Positions 7,977-17,136 of a stretch of DNA of 64,000 nucleotides are shown in pieces. This DNA comes from JAUIAI01 sp045106815 (GTDB lineage: Bacteria; Pseudomonadota; Gammaproteobacteria; Burkholderiales; Burkholderiaceae_E). The notes beneath the pieces are model-generated. The model did no database searches, had not been told where the DNA came from, and saw only the letters and a list, made by a program, of their open reading frames with translations. The stretch covers positions 1-64,000 of the forward strand of contig JBGCFG010000010.1 in NCBI GenBank assembly GCA_045106815.1, in the 5' to 3' direction. Position numbers and translations under genes: made by a program. Position 1 is the stretch's first letter. Each line of letters begins with the position of its first letter.

Positions 7977-10043
7977 TTAAACCGCTTTCTCTTTCACATA
8001 CGAACCTGGCGCGGCCTCAATCACCTCAAAACCGGCATCACCCGGCTCTCTGGCCGGTACGGCGCCGTCCTGGTAGGACTCCAGCCAGTGGTACCAATCC
8101 GGCCACCAGCTCCCTGGAATCTCGGCGGCGCCGTCAAACCAGTCATCTGGCTCTGGGGGCGTGGCATCGTTGATCCAGTAGTTCCGTTTGTTTTTAGCCG
8201 GCGCATTGATGACGCCGGCAATGTGGCCACTCGCGCCCAGAACGAAGCGGACATCATTCGTCAGCAAAGCGGTCGATGAATACGCCGCCTTCCAGGGCAC
8301 GATGTGATCGTCGCGCGAGCCATATAAATAAGCTGGCGTGTCAATTGCACCAAGATCTATTGATTCGCCCAGGCATTTCAAGTTGCCCGGCTGGCAGAGG
8401 TCGTTCTGCAAATACATATGGCGCAGATACCAGGCAAACATCGGGCCAGGCAGATTGGTGCTGTCGCTGTTCCAATACAAAAGGTCAAATGCCGGCGGCG
8501 CCTGACCGTGCAGGTAGTTCTTGACGACATAGTTCCAGATGAGATCGTTCGGGCGCAGGGCCGAGAAAGTCTGCGCCAAGTCGGCGCCCGGCATAATCCC
8601 GCCCTGCCCGACCGTGGCCTCCCGCATTGAGACCATCGCCTCGTCGATGAAGATATTAAGCACACCAGGATCTTCAAAATCGAGCAACGTCGTCAGCAGT
8701 GTGACGCTGCGAGCCGGCTTCTCACCACGCGCAGCAAGCGCCGCCAAGGTGGTAGACAAAATGGTGCCACCCACGCAAAAGCCAAGCGTGTTCACCTGGT
8801 CTACATCACAGATTTCCCGCGTCACGTTGAGCGCTTCGATCACACCGGTTGAGAGGTAATCGTCCCAGGTAATGTGACCGAGCGGTGCTTTCGGGTTTTT
8901 CCAAGAGACCATGAAGACGGTATGCCCCTGATCAACCAGGTGAGCGACAACGGAGTTCTGCCTCTGCAAATCGAGGATGTAGAACTTGTTGATACAGGGC
9001 GGCACCATCACCATCGGAGTCTTCCAGACTTCCTCCGTTGTGGGTGTGTACTGGATCAACTGGAACAACTCGTTCTGAAAAACGACGGCACCCGGTGTGA
9101 CGGCAAGATCGCGGCCCACTTCAAATGCCGACTCATCTGTCTGGCTGATTCGGCCGCGCTGCATGTCAGCCATGAGATTTTCAAGGCCCGCAACTAGCGA
9201 CTGTCCACCCGATTCCACGAGCTGCTTCTGGGCCTCGGGGTTACTCACTAAGAAGTTACTCGGCGCAGTGGCATCAATCCACTGCTGAGTAGCAAAGCGA
9301 ACACGCTCCACTGCTTTCGGATCCCCCGAATAAGACTGAGCCATGCGAGCCATAAACTCTGCATTCAATTCATAGAGTGCCGCATTCCAGCCAAACAAGC
9401 CATCGCGCCAGGCATCGGTTTGAAAGCGGCGATCCTTCGGTTGCACATTTTGCGGCCCCGACTGAATCAGCTCGGTCGCGCGAGTGATGTAATCCTGCTG
9501 CATTTGCGCGAACGCGCCTGGATCAAGTTCCAGCGCTGGCCATTCCGGCAGGTCTGCTGTGGCCGGCATCGTTGGTAGTGGCGGCATCGACTGCAGCGCC
9601 TGACCAGCCGGTGTTTGCTCAACTGCAGTTGTCAGGTGCTTATTTATCTCGCGCGCCATCTGATCCATCAAATCGAGCGCCATTTGATTCTGGCCGGACT
9701 CCGCCGCGGCGGCGGCGGCCTGCCCCATCAGATCAACCGTTTTTGCGATACCGTCAGGGATACTCTGCCCTGCCGGCGCACTCTTTGTGCGCTTCTTGCC
9801 AGCACCGTCCTTGGCGGCTCTGCGCGTGTTCTTTTGCCCTGCGCCCGACCCAGCTTTGCTGGCCTTTGGCGCTTTTGCTGCTTTTGGAGACGGCTTAGCA
9901 GTAGATGCCGCCTTCGATTTGGGGGGGCTTTTTGGCTTCGATTTCACTTTACCAGCGGCCGCTTTCGGGCCGGCGGATTTTGATGCCTGACGGGTCTTAC
10001 CCGCTTTGTCGGGCGACTCGTTTTGAGCGCTTCGCTTAGTCAT
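7977..10043 (-). CDS. phaC: Class I poly(3-hydroxyalkanoate) synthase PhaC with long Lys/Ala/Pro-rich N-terminus
   Basis: PhaC polymerises 3-hydroxyacyl-CoA into polyester granules in the cytoplasm. The alpha/beta-hydrolase core has the lipase-like box GFCVGG with nucleophile C423, general base candidates D578/D579 (SRDDH) and H607 (GASGHIAG). At 688 residues it is about 100 longer than common class I enzymes. The extra part, residues ~1-95, is nearly all Lys, Ala, Pro, Ser and Gly and looks disordered and very basic. The ATG at 10043 follows GAGAGAG. A downstream start that removes the tail cannot be excluded, but composition and frame are consistent with coding. phaB follows 89 bp later. 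Confidence 0.95.
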   Translation of the reverse strand: MTKRSAQNESPDKAGKTRQASKSAGPKAAAGKVKSKPKSPPKSKAASTAKPSPKAAKAPKASKAGSGAGQKNTRRAAKDGAGKKRTKSAPAGQSIPDGIAKTVDLMGQAAAAAAESGQNQMALDLMDQMAREINKHLTTAVEQTPAGQALQSMPPLPTMPATADLPEWPALELDPGAFAQMQQDYITRATELIQSGPQNVQPKDRRFQTDAWRDGLFGWNAALYELNAEFMARMAQSYSGDPKAVERVRFATQQWIDATAPSNFLVSNPEAQKQLVESGGQSLVAGLENLMADMQRGRISQTDESAFEVGRDLAVTPGAVVFQNELFQLIQYTPTTEEVWKTPMVMVPPCINKFYILDLQRQNSVVAHLVDQGHTVFMVSWKNPKAPLGHITWDDYLSTGVIEALNVTREICDVDQVNTLGFCVGGTILSTTLAALAARGEKPARSVTLLTTLLDFEDPGVLNIFIDEAMVSMREATVGQGGIMPGADLAQTFSALRPNDLIWNYVVKNYLHGQAPPAFDLLYWNSDSTNLPGPMFAWYLRHMYLQNDLCQPGNLKCLGESIDLGAIDTPAYLYGSRDDHIVPWKAAYSSTALLTNDVRFVLGASGHIAGVINAPAKNKRNYWINDATPPEPDDWFDGAAEIPGSWWPDWYHWLESYQDGAVPAREPGDAGFEVIEAAPGSYVKEKAV

Positions 10044-10129
10044 CGACTCTCTCAGAATGGTGGATTACCAGCTCGCCTTTCGCCACCGCAGGCGTTGGCT
10101 AGTCTGGCTTTGATCGCCAGTCAAATGAA

Positions 10130-10157
10130 ATTTTGCACTGCGACATTTATTTGTCAA
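10130..10157 (-). promoter_or_regulatory. Putative promoter of phaC
   Basis: On the minus strand a perfect -35 TTGACA (10152-10157) is followed after 16 bp by CAAAAT (10130-10135). This would start transcription about 80 bases ahead of the phaC ATG. It is the best sigma-70-like match in the 226-bp gap between phaC and the divergent small membrane gene; nothing else stands out in that gap. Confidence 0.45.
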
Positions 10158-10269
10158 TGTACATCGCCAAGCGGCAGGATTATGGGGTTCAGATCAAATC
10201 CCTTGTCGATCGGGCTGGTTTCGGAACGCCCTTCTTCAAGCACGCCGAAATACCGCCGCAGGAGCCCAT

Positions 10270-10545
10270 GTGCTGATCATCGCAATTGCCTGGATGTATG
10301 TTGTCGTCCTCATGGCCGCCACGCAGCCAACCCTGCTGGCTGCCATGTTGACCCTATTCGGCTACGGGCTTTTTCCGCTCGCAATCGTCTTGTATCTAGT
10401 GGCCACACCGGCGCGGCGTAAGCGCGCCATGGCAAAACAAGCCGCTGAGGACGCTGAGCGGACTGAGAAGGCCGGGAATCAACGCACTGGCCGGCAATCT
10501 GCCTCTGGCGACCCAGACGGCGCCGACCAGGCGCCACCCCGCTAG
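10270..10545 (+). CDS. Small membrane protein of unknown function
   Basis: The 91-residue ORF starts with GTG, with GGAG a few bases upstream (CAGGAGCCC). Residues ~1-18 and ~22-47 form two hydrophobic membrane segments, followed by an RRKR cluster and a charged, Gly/Asp-rich tail that should lie in the cytoplasm. I do not recognise a named family. It is divergent from phaC and convergent with pgeF, so no operon partner helps. Coding is supported by the RBS and by the membrane-segment plus basic-anchor pattern. Confidence 0.6.
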   Translation: MLIIAIAWMYVVVLMAATQPTLLAAMLTLFGYGLFPLAIVLYLVATPARRKRAMAKQAAEDAERTEKAGNQRTGRQSASGDPDGADQAPPR

Positions 10546-10589
10546 CGACAAAGGCGTCTACTGCAGATGCTCAATAGGCCGGTCCGCAT

Positions 10590-11456
10590 CTAGTGAGCTT
10601 CAAACCAGATAAACGAAGCCATTCGCCCTGTTTGCCCGTCGCGGCGATAAGAAAACAAGCCCGCGTCCTCCACGGTGCAGTGCGGCGCCGCCGACATCGA
10701 AGTCAGTCCTGCTGCGCATAATTGAGCAATGGCCAAACCCGGTAGATCCCCCAGTAATTTGGCATCACGGCCCGGCTTCGGCTGAAAATACTGAGCGACT
10801 TCAATACCGGAAAATGATGGTGATGACCTGAATGCGGACAGCACCTCAGTGCCCACTTCAAATGCCTGTGCGCCGATTGCCGGACCTATCCAGGCCTTGA
10901 TGGCGCCAGCCCGAGCGCCAAGTTCACGCATCGCCAGGATCGTTGCTGGCAATACACCCGCTGCGAGGCCGCGCCATCCTGCATGGGCTGCACCGACTAC
11001 GCCTGCGTCAGGGTCGCACAGCAAGACGGGCAGACAGTCGGCGGTCATAATGGTGAGCACGCGCCCAGGCTGATTAGTCGCTGCCGCATCGGCCGTGGGC
11101 GCATCCTCTGCGCCATTGGCCGTTGTAACCAGCTCCTGATGCTCGCGCTGGCTAGTTTTTGGCAAGCAAAGCACTTCGATGCCATGCACCTGGTTCAGCC
11201 ACATGACCGGGCCCGGCAAAAGCTTAGCCAAGTGCGCGCGATTGCTCGACACAGCGCCCGCCTCGTCCCCGACATGATCGGCCAAATTCAACCCTCCACT
11301 TCCCAGTCCGTCATCGAACGGTGGCTGGCTATTGCCGCCTGCGCGAGTCGTTGTGGCGGCGTACACACCGCCCGCACCTGACCATGGCGCATGGATCAAG
11401 CTCAGGCCGATCTGATCGGCGTGTTTCTTGAGCCTGTTTTGATCGAGCTTATTCAT
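10590..11456 (-). CDS. pgeF: Peptidoglycan editing factor / purine nucleoside phosphorylase-like protein PgeF (YfiH, DUF152)
   Basis: This is a 288-residue member of the multicopper-polyphenol-oxidoreductase-like DUF152 family. Members act on purine nucleosides, and PgeF in E. coli helps keep wrong residues out of peptidoglycan. Metal-site motifs are visible: NQVHG, TADCLPVLLCD and AAHAGWRGLAAGV. The ATG at 11456 lies inside the 3' end of rluD (8-bp overlap); an upstream ORF extension is not needed. The rluD-pgeF pair is a common bacterial arrangement, which supports the call. Confidence 0.92.
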   Translation of the reverse strand: MNKLDQNRLKKHADQIGLSLIHAPWSGAGGVYAATTTRAGGNSQPPFDDGLGSGGLNLADHVGDEAGAVSSNRAHLAKLLPGPVMWLNQVHGIEVLCLPKTSQREHQELVTTANGAEDAPTADAAATNQPGRVLTIMTADCLPVLLCDPDAGVVGAAHAGWRGLAAGVLPATILAMRELGARAGAIKAWIGPAIGAQAFEVGTEVLSAFRSSPSFSGIEVAQYFQPKPGRDAKLLGDLPGLAIAQLCAAGLTSMSAAPHCTVEDAGLFSYRRDGQTGRMASFIWFEAH

Positions 11457-12465
11457 CGTGCTTACCCGCGAGCCCCGGCAGCGCGGATGCAAGCCCGGCT
11501 CGTTGCGCGACAGATAGAAACGCCGCTGGCGGCATCGCTGTATACGAACCGATTTGACCATCCACGGCGCGAGATAAGCTCAGACACCATGCGTGCAACA
11601 TTTGCCCTGCACCACTATCGCCTACGCTCCCCCCTTCGCTAGCGGCCGGACCACCGTAGGTACGATCTCCGATAAGTGGATAACCCGCGTGCGACAAGTG
11701 CACTCGAATCTGATGGGTTCGCCCCGTCTTGAGCTGGCAATGAACCAGCGTCACTGGCGCTTCGTTCAATTGGCCATGAGCAAGAGGTCTGACCATCGTC
11801 AGCGCCGGCTTGCCGTCAGCCCGCACAGTCATGCGCAAACGGTTGGATGCATCGCGCCCAATGGCACCGTCACAGGTCTGCTCCGCTGCCAGATGTCCCG
11901 CACAAATGGCCAGGTAACGCCGCGAGAGCGACCGGTCAGCGAGCTGTGCAATGAGCTGCTCCCTGGCTGATTCCGTTGTCGCAACGACCAGCAAGCCACT
12001 GGTATCTTTATCGAGTCTATGGACAATCCCGGCGCGCGGGAGATTCGCCAGATCAGGAAACCGATACAACAGGCCATTCATGAGGGTGCCGTCCCAGTTT
12101 CCCGCACCTGGATGCACCACCAGCCCTGAGCGCTTATTGATGACACGGTAGGCATCAGTTTGCGCCACCACCTCAAACTCGACTGGCTCAGCAACAAAGG
12201 CGCTGTCGGCCGCCAGCGGTTGCGGCTCAATGACCAACACTTCATGGCCGCGCAAGCGGGTTTTTGAGTTCAGTGCGCGCTGCTCACAGGACACCGCACC
12301 CAGCGCTATCCATTTCTGTAGACGCGAGCGGGAAACGTCAGCCAGTTTGCCGGCAAGATAGCGGTCCAGCCGCTGCCCCACCCCGTCGGTTGCGGCCACC
12401 TGGATCAGGTCAGCGCTCTCTGGGGTTTTGGCTACCTCACCTGAAGATGACTCAGCGGGGTTCAT
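11449..12465 (-). CDS. rluD: 23S rRNA pseudouridine synthase RluD
   Basis: RluD converts uridines 1911, 1915 and 1917 of 23S rRNA helix 69 to pseudouridine. The protein has an S4 RNA-binding domain near residues ~30-80 (RLDRYLAGKL...SRSRLQKWI) and then the RluA catalytic domain with HRLDKDTSGLLV, whose Asp is the catalytic residue, and the later GRTHQIRVHL. I set the start at ATG 12465 (338 residues). The longer reading frame runs through the 11-bp tandem repeat upstream and is less likely coding, though the RBS here is weak. It is divergent from bamD, the usual arrangement, and overlaps pgeF. Confidence 0.93.
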   Translation of the reverse strand: MNPAESSSGEVAKTPESADLIQVAATDGVGQRLDRYLAGKLADVSRSRLQKWIALGAVSCEQRALNSKTRLRGHEVLVIEPQPLAADSAFVAEPVEFEVVAQTDAYRVINKRSGLVVHPGAGNWDGTLMNGLLYRFPDLANLPRAGIVHRLDKDTSGLLVVATTESAREQLIAQLADRSLSRRYLAICAGHLAAEQTCDGAIGRDASNRLRMTVRADGKPALTMVRPLAHGQLNEAPVTLVHCQLKTGRTHQIRVHLSHAGYPLIGDRTYGGPAASEGGSVGDSGAGQMLHAWCLSLSRAVDGQIGSYTAMPPAAFLSVAQRAGLASALPGLAGKHDE

Positions 12466-12521
12466 GTCAGATTCTGTCTCATAGTTGCCGGCGTGCCGAG
12501 TTGGGGGCTCCGCCGATTCGG

Positions 12522-12554
12522 AATTGATCCGGTATTGATCCGGTATTGATCCGG
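12522..12554. repeat. Three 11-bp tandem repeats in the rluD-bamD promoter region
   Basis: The unit (a/t)attgatccgg occurs three times head to tail (12522-12532, 12533-12543, 12544-12554), differing only in the first base. It lies between the divergent rluD and bamD starts, about 40 bp upstream of a TATAAT box. Such a tract can change copy number by slippage. Its function is not known. Confidence 0.85.
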
Positions 12555-12592
12555 AATAGGCCCAAGGACGTCGAGCGCCGACCACAGCCCCC

Positions 12593-12598
12593 TATAAT
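12593..12598 (+). promoter_or_regulatory. Putative -10 box of bamD
   Basis: A perfect TATAAT lies 55 bp upstream of the bamD ATG. No good TTGACA match lies 16-18 bp before it, so this is a candidate only. The 11-bp repeats end 38 bp upstream of the box. Confidence 0.4.
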
Positions 12599-12653
12599 AG
12601 AAACAATCCGTTTTGAGATGGCCGCTTGAGATGGCCTCAACCAGGCAAAACCT

Positions 12654-13475
12654 ATGCAAGCTGTTGCATCTTTCTCGCAAAACCTGATTCGTTCGTTGCT
12701 CGTGGTGACTGTGCTCGCCCTGTCTGCCTGCGCCATTCCTGACGAAGTCGACCCAACCGAAGGCTGGACTGCCGAGCAACTCTATGCTGCCGCTAAGGGC
12801 GAAATGGACGCGGGGCGTTATACCGATGCCGTCGGCTTTCTTGAGAAACTCGATGCGCGATACCCCTTCGGCAAGCTGGCTCAGCAAGCTCAGCTTGATA
12901 TGGCGTTTTCACACTACAAAGATGATGAACGAGGGCTCGCGCTCATCACGATTGACCGCTTTGTGAAGCGTTACCCCAATCATCCGCGCCTTGACTACAT
13001 TTACTACCTCAAAGGTTTGGTGAATTTCAATGAGCGGCGCTCGATCATTTCGTTCTTTGATCGGCGCGACCTGTCAGAGCGTGATATCCGGGCTGCACGC
13101 GAATCCTTTGATGCATTCAATACAGTCGTCACCCGCTTTCCCACTTCCCGATACACCGCGGATGCGCGCCAGCGCATGACTTATCTGGTCAATGCGATTG
13201 CCTCTGGCGAAGTCTCGGTTGCCCGCTACTACTTTGAACGCGGTGCCTATATGGCAGCGGCAAACCGGGCGCAGGAGGTGGTGCGTGAGTATCAGCGGGT
13301 GCCCGCCGTAGAACAAGCGCTTTACATCATGATGGCGTCTTATAAAGCGCTCGGCCTGGACGAACTGAGCCAGGGCGCCCGTTCTGTGATGGAACAGAAC
13401 TTCCCTGATTCAACGCTCCTAACGCAAGGCCTGCAAGTGAGTGATGATCGCCGCTGGTGGCAGGTCTGGCGTTGA
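12654..13475 (+). CDS. bamD: Outer membrane protein assembly factor BamD
   Basis: BamD is an essential lipoprotein of the BAM complex that folds beta-barrel proteins into the outer membrane. The 273 residues start with a lipoprotein signal peptide and lipobox LSAC, with C26 as the lipidated residue. Tetratricopeptide-like helical repeats follow (AAKGEMDAGRYTDAVGFLEKL, YPNHPRLDYIYYLKGL, ARYYFERGAYMAAANRAQEVV). The length is slightly above E. coli BamD. The gene is divergent from rluD, as in many proteobacteria, and its end nearly meets the end of the helicase gene on the other strand. Confidence 0.95.
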   Translation: MQAVASFSQNLIRSLLVVTVLALSACAIPDEVDPTEGWTAEQLYAAAKGEMDAGRYTDAVGFLEKLDARYPFGKLAQQAQLDMAFSHYKDDERGLALITIDRFVKRYPNHPRLDYIYYLKGLVNFNERRSIISFFDRRDLSERDIRAARESFDAFNTVVTRFPTSRYTADARQRMTYLVNAIASGEVSVARYYFERGAYMAAANRAQEVVREYQRVPAVEQALYIMMASYKALGLDELSQGARSVMEQNFPDSTLLTQGLQVSDDRRWWQVWR

Positions 13476-13495
13476 TGACTTGTGCTTTGCCTAAC

Positions 13496-15796
13496 CTAGT
13501 CGGTCACAAAAGCCAGTGCCTCACTCGCGCTTCGTGTGCGCTTGAAGGGCGGCAAGCTACTCAGTAAGCGACGGCCATAGGCCTTCTCGGCGAGCCGCGT
13601 ATCGCCAATAACCAATAAACCGCGGTCTTTTTCTGACCGTATCAACCGACCTGCCCCCTGCTTGAGTGACATCGCTGCTCTGGGCAGATGAAGCTGCATA
13701 AAGGGTTCCTCGCCGCGCTGACGCATCTGCCTCGCGCGGGCCGCAACCACCGGATCATCGGGCGGCGCAAACGGCAACTTGTCGATCACGACGAGTGACA
13801 ACTGTGCACCCACTACGTCAACTCCTTCCCAGAAGCTGGCGCTGCCAATCAAAACCGGTCGGCCAGCTTCGCGAAATCGCGTCAGCAACACATCGCGGGT
13901 ATCCGTTCCCTGGACCAGCAACGTAAACGGCGCCTCTTTGTTCTCACTTGCTTCACCAGACCCAGCCGGCTCATCCCAGGCAGACGGACGCAATGCAGTT
14001 GAAGGAGCCGCGTAGCCACTCGCCTTGGCGATCGGACTATGCAACCTGTCTGCGAGTAAGGCCGCCATGGCATCGACCATCCTCAGGCTCGTGCACAACA
14101 CAAAAGCCCGCCCTTCATTAGCCTCAATCAGTGGCGCGACAGCATCGGCGAGCGCAGGCGCAAATGCCTCCTGGCGCGGGTCTGGCAGCTGGTCTGGCAC
14201 ATAGAGCAATGCCTGCGTGGCAAAGTCGAACGGACTGTCGTGGCGCTCGCAGGTTGCATCATCCAGGCCGAGCGCCTGAACGAAATGGTTGAATCGATTC
14301 CCGACTGACAGCGTCGCAGACGTAAAGATCCAACTGGCCGGCCGCTCAAGACGCTGCCGTTTGAATGGCCCGCTTACTGACAGGGGCGTGCGATGCAGAC
14401 TCAGGCCCTGTTTGTGAACATCGATCCAGTGGATTGCAGGATCATCATGCGCGGACTGCTCAACGTCAGCTTCACAGTTTTCACTGAACTGATGCGATGA
14501 ATCACTCGGGCGATCAGATAGCGCTCGCTCAGCATCCGTGTCTGGCGCATCTGCGTCTGTTAACTCGGCGTCTTGTGATTCCGCACCTACCAATGAGGCA
14601 ATGGCCAGTGGCTCATCCCCCTCCAACACTGGTCGTTCAGGCGGTTGCTGCCCCTCAACCACCGCAAGCCAAGCACTCACGGCGTAATTTAAGGCCTGCC
14701 CACGCACGCTCAATTTTTCCAGGTCACGACTGCGTTCGGCATTCGTTTCAAGGACTTCGATCAGGGGCGCGAGTGACTCAAGCAAATCATGCCAGCTACG
14801 AAGCAAAGGCGCGGACTGGGCCGCCACAAGCTCTGCTTCGTCAATGCGTCGAACTCGCCCGGCGGCCAGACGGCACTCGCGCAGGCTCTGTTCGATCGCG
14901 CCGGAAAGCGCTAACCAGTCTGCTCCGTCCGGCGCATCGGCGCGCCCGATGCGGGCACAATCACGCGCAAGTTCGACAAACTGGCGGGTGGAGACAGTTT
15001 CACCGAAAAACTGAGTTGCAGTCTCCGGGAGCTGATGCGCCTCGTCAAAAATCATGAGGTCTGCCTTGGGCAGCAACTCGGAAACTCCGTCGTCACGCAA
15101 CGCCAGGTCAGCGCAAAACAGATGGTGATTAATCACGACAACATCAGCCTGCAACGCCTGTTTGCGTGCATGCAGCACGAAACACTTATCGATGTAGTCA
15201 CAATCCTGACCCAGACAGTTGTCACGCGAAGAGGTTGCGTAAGCCCAGGCCGATGCATCTTCGGCAATGCCAGGCGCCTCTGCACGGTCACCCGTTCGAG
15301 AAATGCTCGCAAACCGATTAATACGGTGCAAAGTGGCTCCGTCTTCACGCCGCGCAAACCGTCCTTCTGCCAGGTTACGCGCCAGGTGGTGGTGACACAC
15401 GTAGTTTGACCGGCCCTTGAGCAATGCGGTCTTTAAACCGGTGCCACTGGCCGCCAGTACCGAAGGCAGGTCTCGGCTGTAAAGTTGATCCTGGAGTGTT
15501 TTCGTACCAGTTGAGATCAGCACGCGCCGTCCGGACAACAAGGCTGGCATCAGATACGCAAACGTTTTGCCAATCCCGGTGCCCGCTTCCGCGACGAGCG
15601 CACCGTTCTGGTCAATCGCTGTGGCAATTGATTCAGCCAGCGCCAACTGACCAGCCCGACGGGCAAACCCTGGGATCGACCGCGCGAGCGGCGCGTCGTC
15701 AGAAAACGCTTCTCGCACAGCTTTGACCAGCGGCGAAGCGGCGGGTGGCGGGGTATCAGGGTCGATTTTGTTGTGATCGACCGGCTTTTGATTCAT
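13496..15796 (-). CDS. DinG/YoaA-family ATP-dependent DNA helicase
   Basis: This 766-residue superfamily 2 helicase resembles XPD, DinG and YoaA. Walker A is at residues 71-78 (AGTGIGKT) and the DEAH box is in LMIFDEAHQL. A four-cysteine iron-sulfur region lies between them (YVCHH, NCLGQDCDYIDKC). The C-terminal half has the motif VI-like QGAGRLIRSEKDRGLL. The length and start fit YoaA better than the N-terminal nuclease type of DinG. An acidic, low-complexity insertion of about 60 residues (rich in Asp, Glu, Ser) lies before the second helicase domain. The start is ATG 15796, 12 bp after the DUF465 stop, and the set zapE-DUF465-helicase probably shares a transcript. Confidence 0.88.
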   Translation of the reverse strand: MNQKPVDHNKIDPDTPPPAASPLVKAVREAFSDDAPLARSIPGFARRAGQLALAESIATAIDQNGALVAEAGTGIGKTFAYLMPALLSGRRVLISTGTKTLQDQLYSRDLPSVLAASGTGLKTALLKGRSNYVCHHHLARNLAEGRFARREDGATLHRINRFASISRTGDRAEAPGIAEDASAWAYATSSRDNCLGQDCDYIDKCFVLHARKQALQADVVVINHHLFCADLALRDDGVSELLPKADLMIFDEAHQLPETATQFFGETVSTRQFVELARDCARIGRADAPDGADWLALSGAIEQSLRECRLAAGRVRRIDEAELVAAQSAPLLRSWHDLLESLAPLIEVLETNAERSRDLEKLSVRGQALNYAVSAWLAVVEGQQPPERPVLEGDEPLAIASLVGAESQDAELTDADAPDTDAERALSDRPSDSSHQFSENCEADVEQSAHDDPAIHWIDVHKQGLSLHRTPLSVSGPFKRQRLERPASWIFTSATLSVGNRFNHFVQALGLDDATCERHDSPFDFATQALLYVPDQLPDPRQEAFAPALADAVAPLIEANEGRAFVLCTSLRMVDAMAALLADRLHSPIAKASGYAAPSTALRPSAWDEPAGSGEASENKEAPFTLLVQGTDTRDVLLTRFREAGRPVLIGSASFWEGVDVVGAQLSLVVIDKLPFAPPDDPVVAARARQMRQRGEEPFMQLHLPRAAMSLKQGAGRLIRSEKDRGLLVIGDTRLAEKAYGRRLLSSLPPFKRTRSASEALAFVTD

Positions 15797-15808
15797 CGGG
15801 CTGAGAAC

Positions 15809-16027
15809 TCAGGCCGGAATGTCAGGGACGAGTTGCATTTGCAACGCGATGATTTCATCGCGAATCGCCAGCCGACGCTTTTTCAGGCGGCGCAGGGCGA
15901 GGTCGTCAAAGTCAGCCGTCGGCGTGCTCGCATCGATGAGCGCGTCGAGGCCGCGATGCTCAAGCTGTAACTCGATGATTCTGCTGCGAACCAGATCGAT
16001 TTTGCCAGGTGCCGGAAACTCATTCAT
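15809..16027 (-). CDS. DUF465 (YdcH/SlyX-like) small coiled-coil protein
   Basis: The 72-residue protein is one predicted long helical hairpin with the family signature LRRLKKRRLAIRDEI near the C-terminus. DUF465 proteins are small, abundant and of unknown function. Its ATG overlaps the zapE TGA as ATGA, so it is translationally coupled to zapE, and the helicase gene follows 12 bp later. Confidence 0.82.
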   Translation of the reverse strand: MNEFPAPGKIDLVRSRIIELQLEHRGLDALIDASTPTADFDDLALRRLKKRRLAIRDEIIALQMQLVPDIPA

Positions 16028-17136
16028 GAGATGCGTTCGGCGACACCGCGCCGTGGGGCTGCCAGATACTCAGCCGATTGCATTTCGACCAGGCGCGACG
16101 CAGTGCGGACAAATTCCTGAACCATGGGTCCTTCGGTGTAGAGCCCTTCAGGAGGGCATTGTGCAGAGACAAACAGCGTGACCCGCTGATCATAAAGCAC
16201 ATCAATCAACCAAAGAAATCGCCGTGCTGCAGAAGACATGGCTGGTTTCATTTCAGGCACGCCCGAGAGGAAAACCGTGTGAAACTGCCTGGCAATTTCA
16301 AGATAGTCGTTTTGAGACCGAGGCCCCATGCAGAGTGTCTCGAAGTCGAACCAGACGACCCCACCGGCGCGCCTGACCGCCGCAATCTCGCGATGCTCGA
16401 TGTGTAATACAGGTTCTTCATCCCCAGCTTCTGTCAACGATTCAAAGGCCTTTCGCAAAGCCTTATGTGAAGCTTCATCAATTGGCCAGTGGTAAGCCTG
16501 CACACCAGCCAGTGACTGCTGGCGGTAGTCAACCCCGGTATCTACCTGAACGAGATCGAGCTCCTGGTTCAGTCGCGCAATGGCGGGCAAAATCCGATCT
16601 CGATGCAGGCCGTCAGGGTATAAGCTATCCGGCACATAGTTAGACGTGATGACAAAGCAGGTACCCGCATCAAACAAGGGGCCGAACAGGCGTTCAAGAA
16701 TCATCGCGTCAGCAATGTCTGAAACATGAAACTCGTCAAAGCAAATCACACGGTAGCGTTTGGCAATTCGCCGTGCGACCACCTTGAGCGGGTCAGCCTG
16801 CCCTTTCAGTTCGTTAAGCTCGCGGTGAACGCCGCGCATGAACTCATGAAAATGAATCCGTGTCTTGCGGCGAAACGGCAGCACATTGAAAAAGCAATCC
16901 ATCAGAAAGCTCTTGCCACGCCCCACACCACCGTACAACCAAACGCCGCGTGGCGGGGTCGGCGGCTTTAGCATTCGCCTGACCCGATGCTTGCGCGCTT
17001 CTTTAAAAGTCACCAGGTCCGCCGCCATCGTCTCCAATCGGCGGGCGGCACTGAGTTGAGCCTCATCTGCGGTAAAACCCCGTTCATCAAGCAACGCCTG
17101 ATAGCGAGCCAGTACCGATTCCCTATTCTGCCTCAC
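16024..17136 (-). CDS. zapE: Cell division protein ZapE (AFG1-like ATPase)
   Basis: ZapE is a P-loop ATPase that binds FtsZ at the septum and is related to mitochondrial AFG1/LACE1. The 370 residues contain Walker A at 69-76 (GGVGRGKS), the IHFHEFM stretch and a Walker B region CFDEFHVSD. The start is GTG and overlaps the lpd stop as GTGA. Location directly after odhA-odhB-lpd is typical of Burkholderiales and other betaproteobacteria. Confidence 0.93.
   Translation of the reverse strand: MRQNRESVLARYQALLDERGFTADEAQLSAARRLETMAADLVTFKEARKHRVRRMLKPPTPPRGVWLYGGVGRGKSFLMDCFFNVLPFRRKTRIHFHEFMRGVHRELNELKGQADPLKVVARRIAKRYRVICFDEFHVSDIADAMILERLFGPLFDAGTCFVITSNYVPDSLYPDGLHRDRILPAIARLNQELDLVQVDTGVDYRQQSLAGVQAYHWPIDEASHKALRKAFESLTEAGDEEPVLHIEHREIAAVRRAGGVVWFDFETLCMGPRSQNDYLEIARQFHTVFLSGVPEMKPAMSSAARRFLWLIDVLYDQRVTLFVSAQCPPEGLYTEGPMVQEFVRTASRLVEMQSAEYLAAPRRGVAERIS

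Noticed and set aside
14497..15057. 186-codon plus-strand ORF inside the helicase gene
   Set aside because: Antisense shadow of the DinG/YoaA reading frame; Arg/Pro/His-rich composition typical of a high-GC antisense frame.
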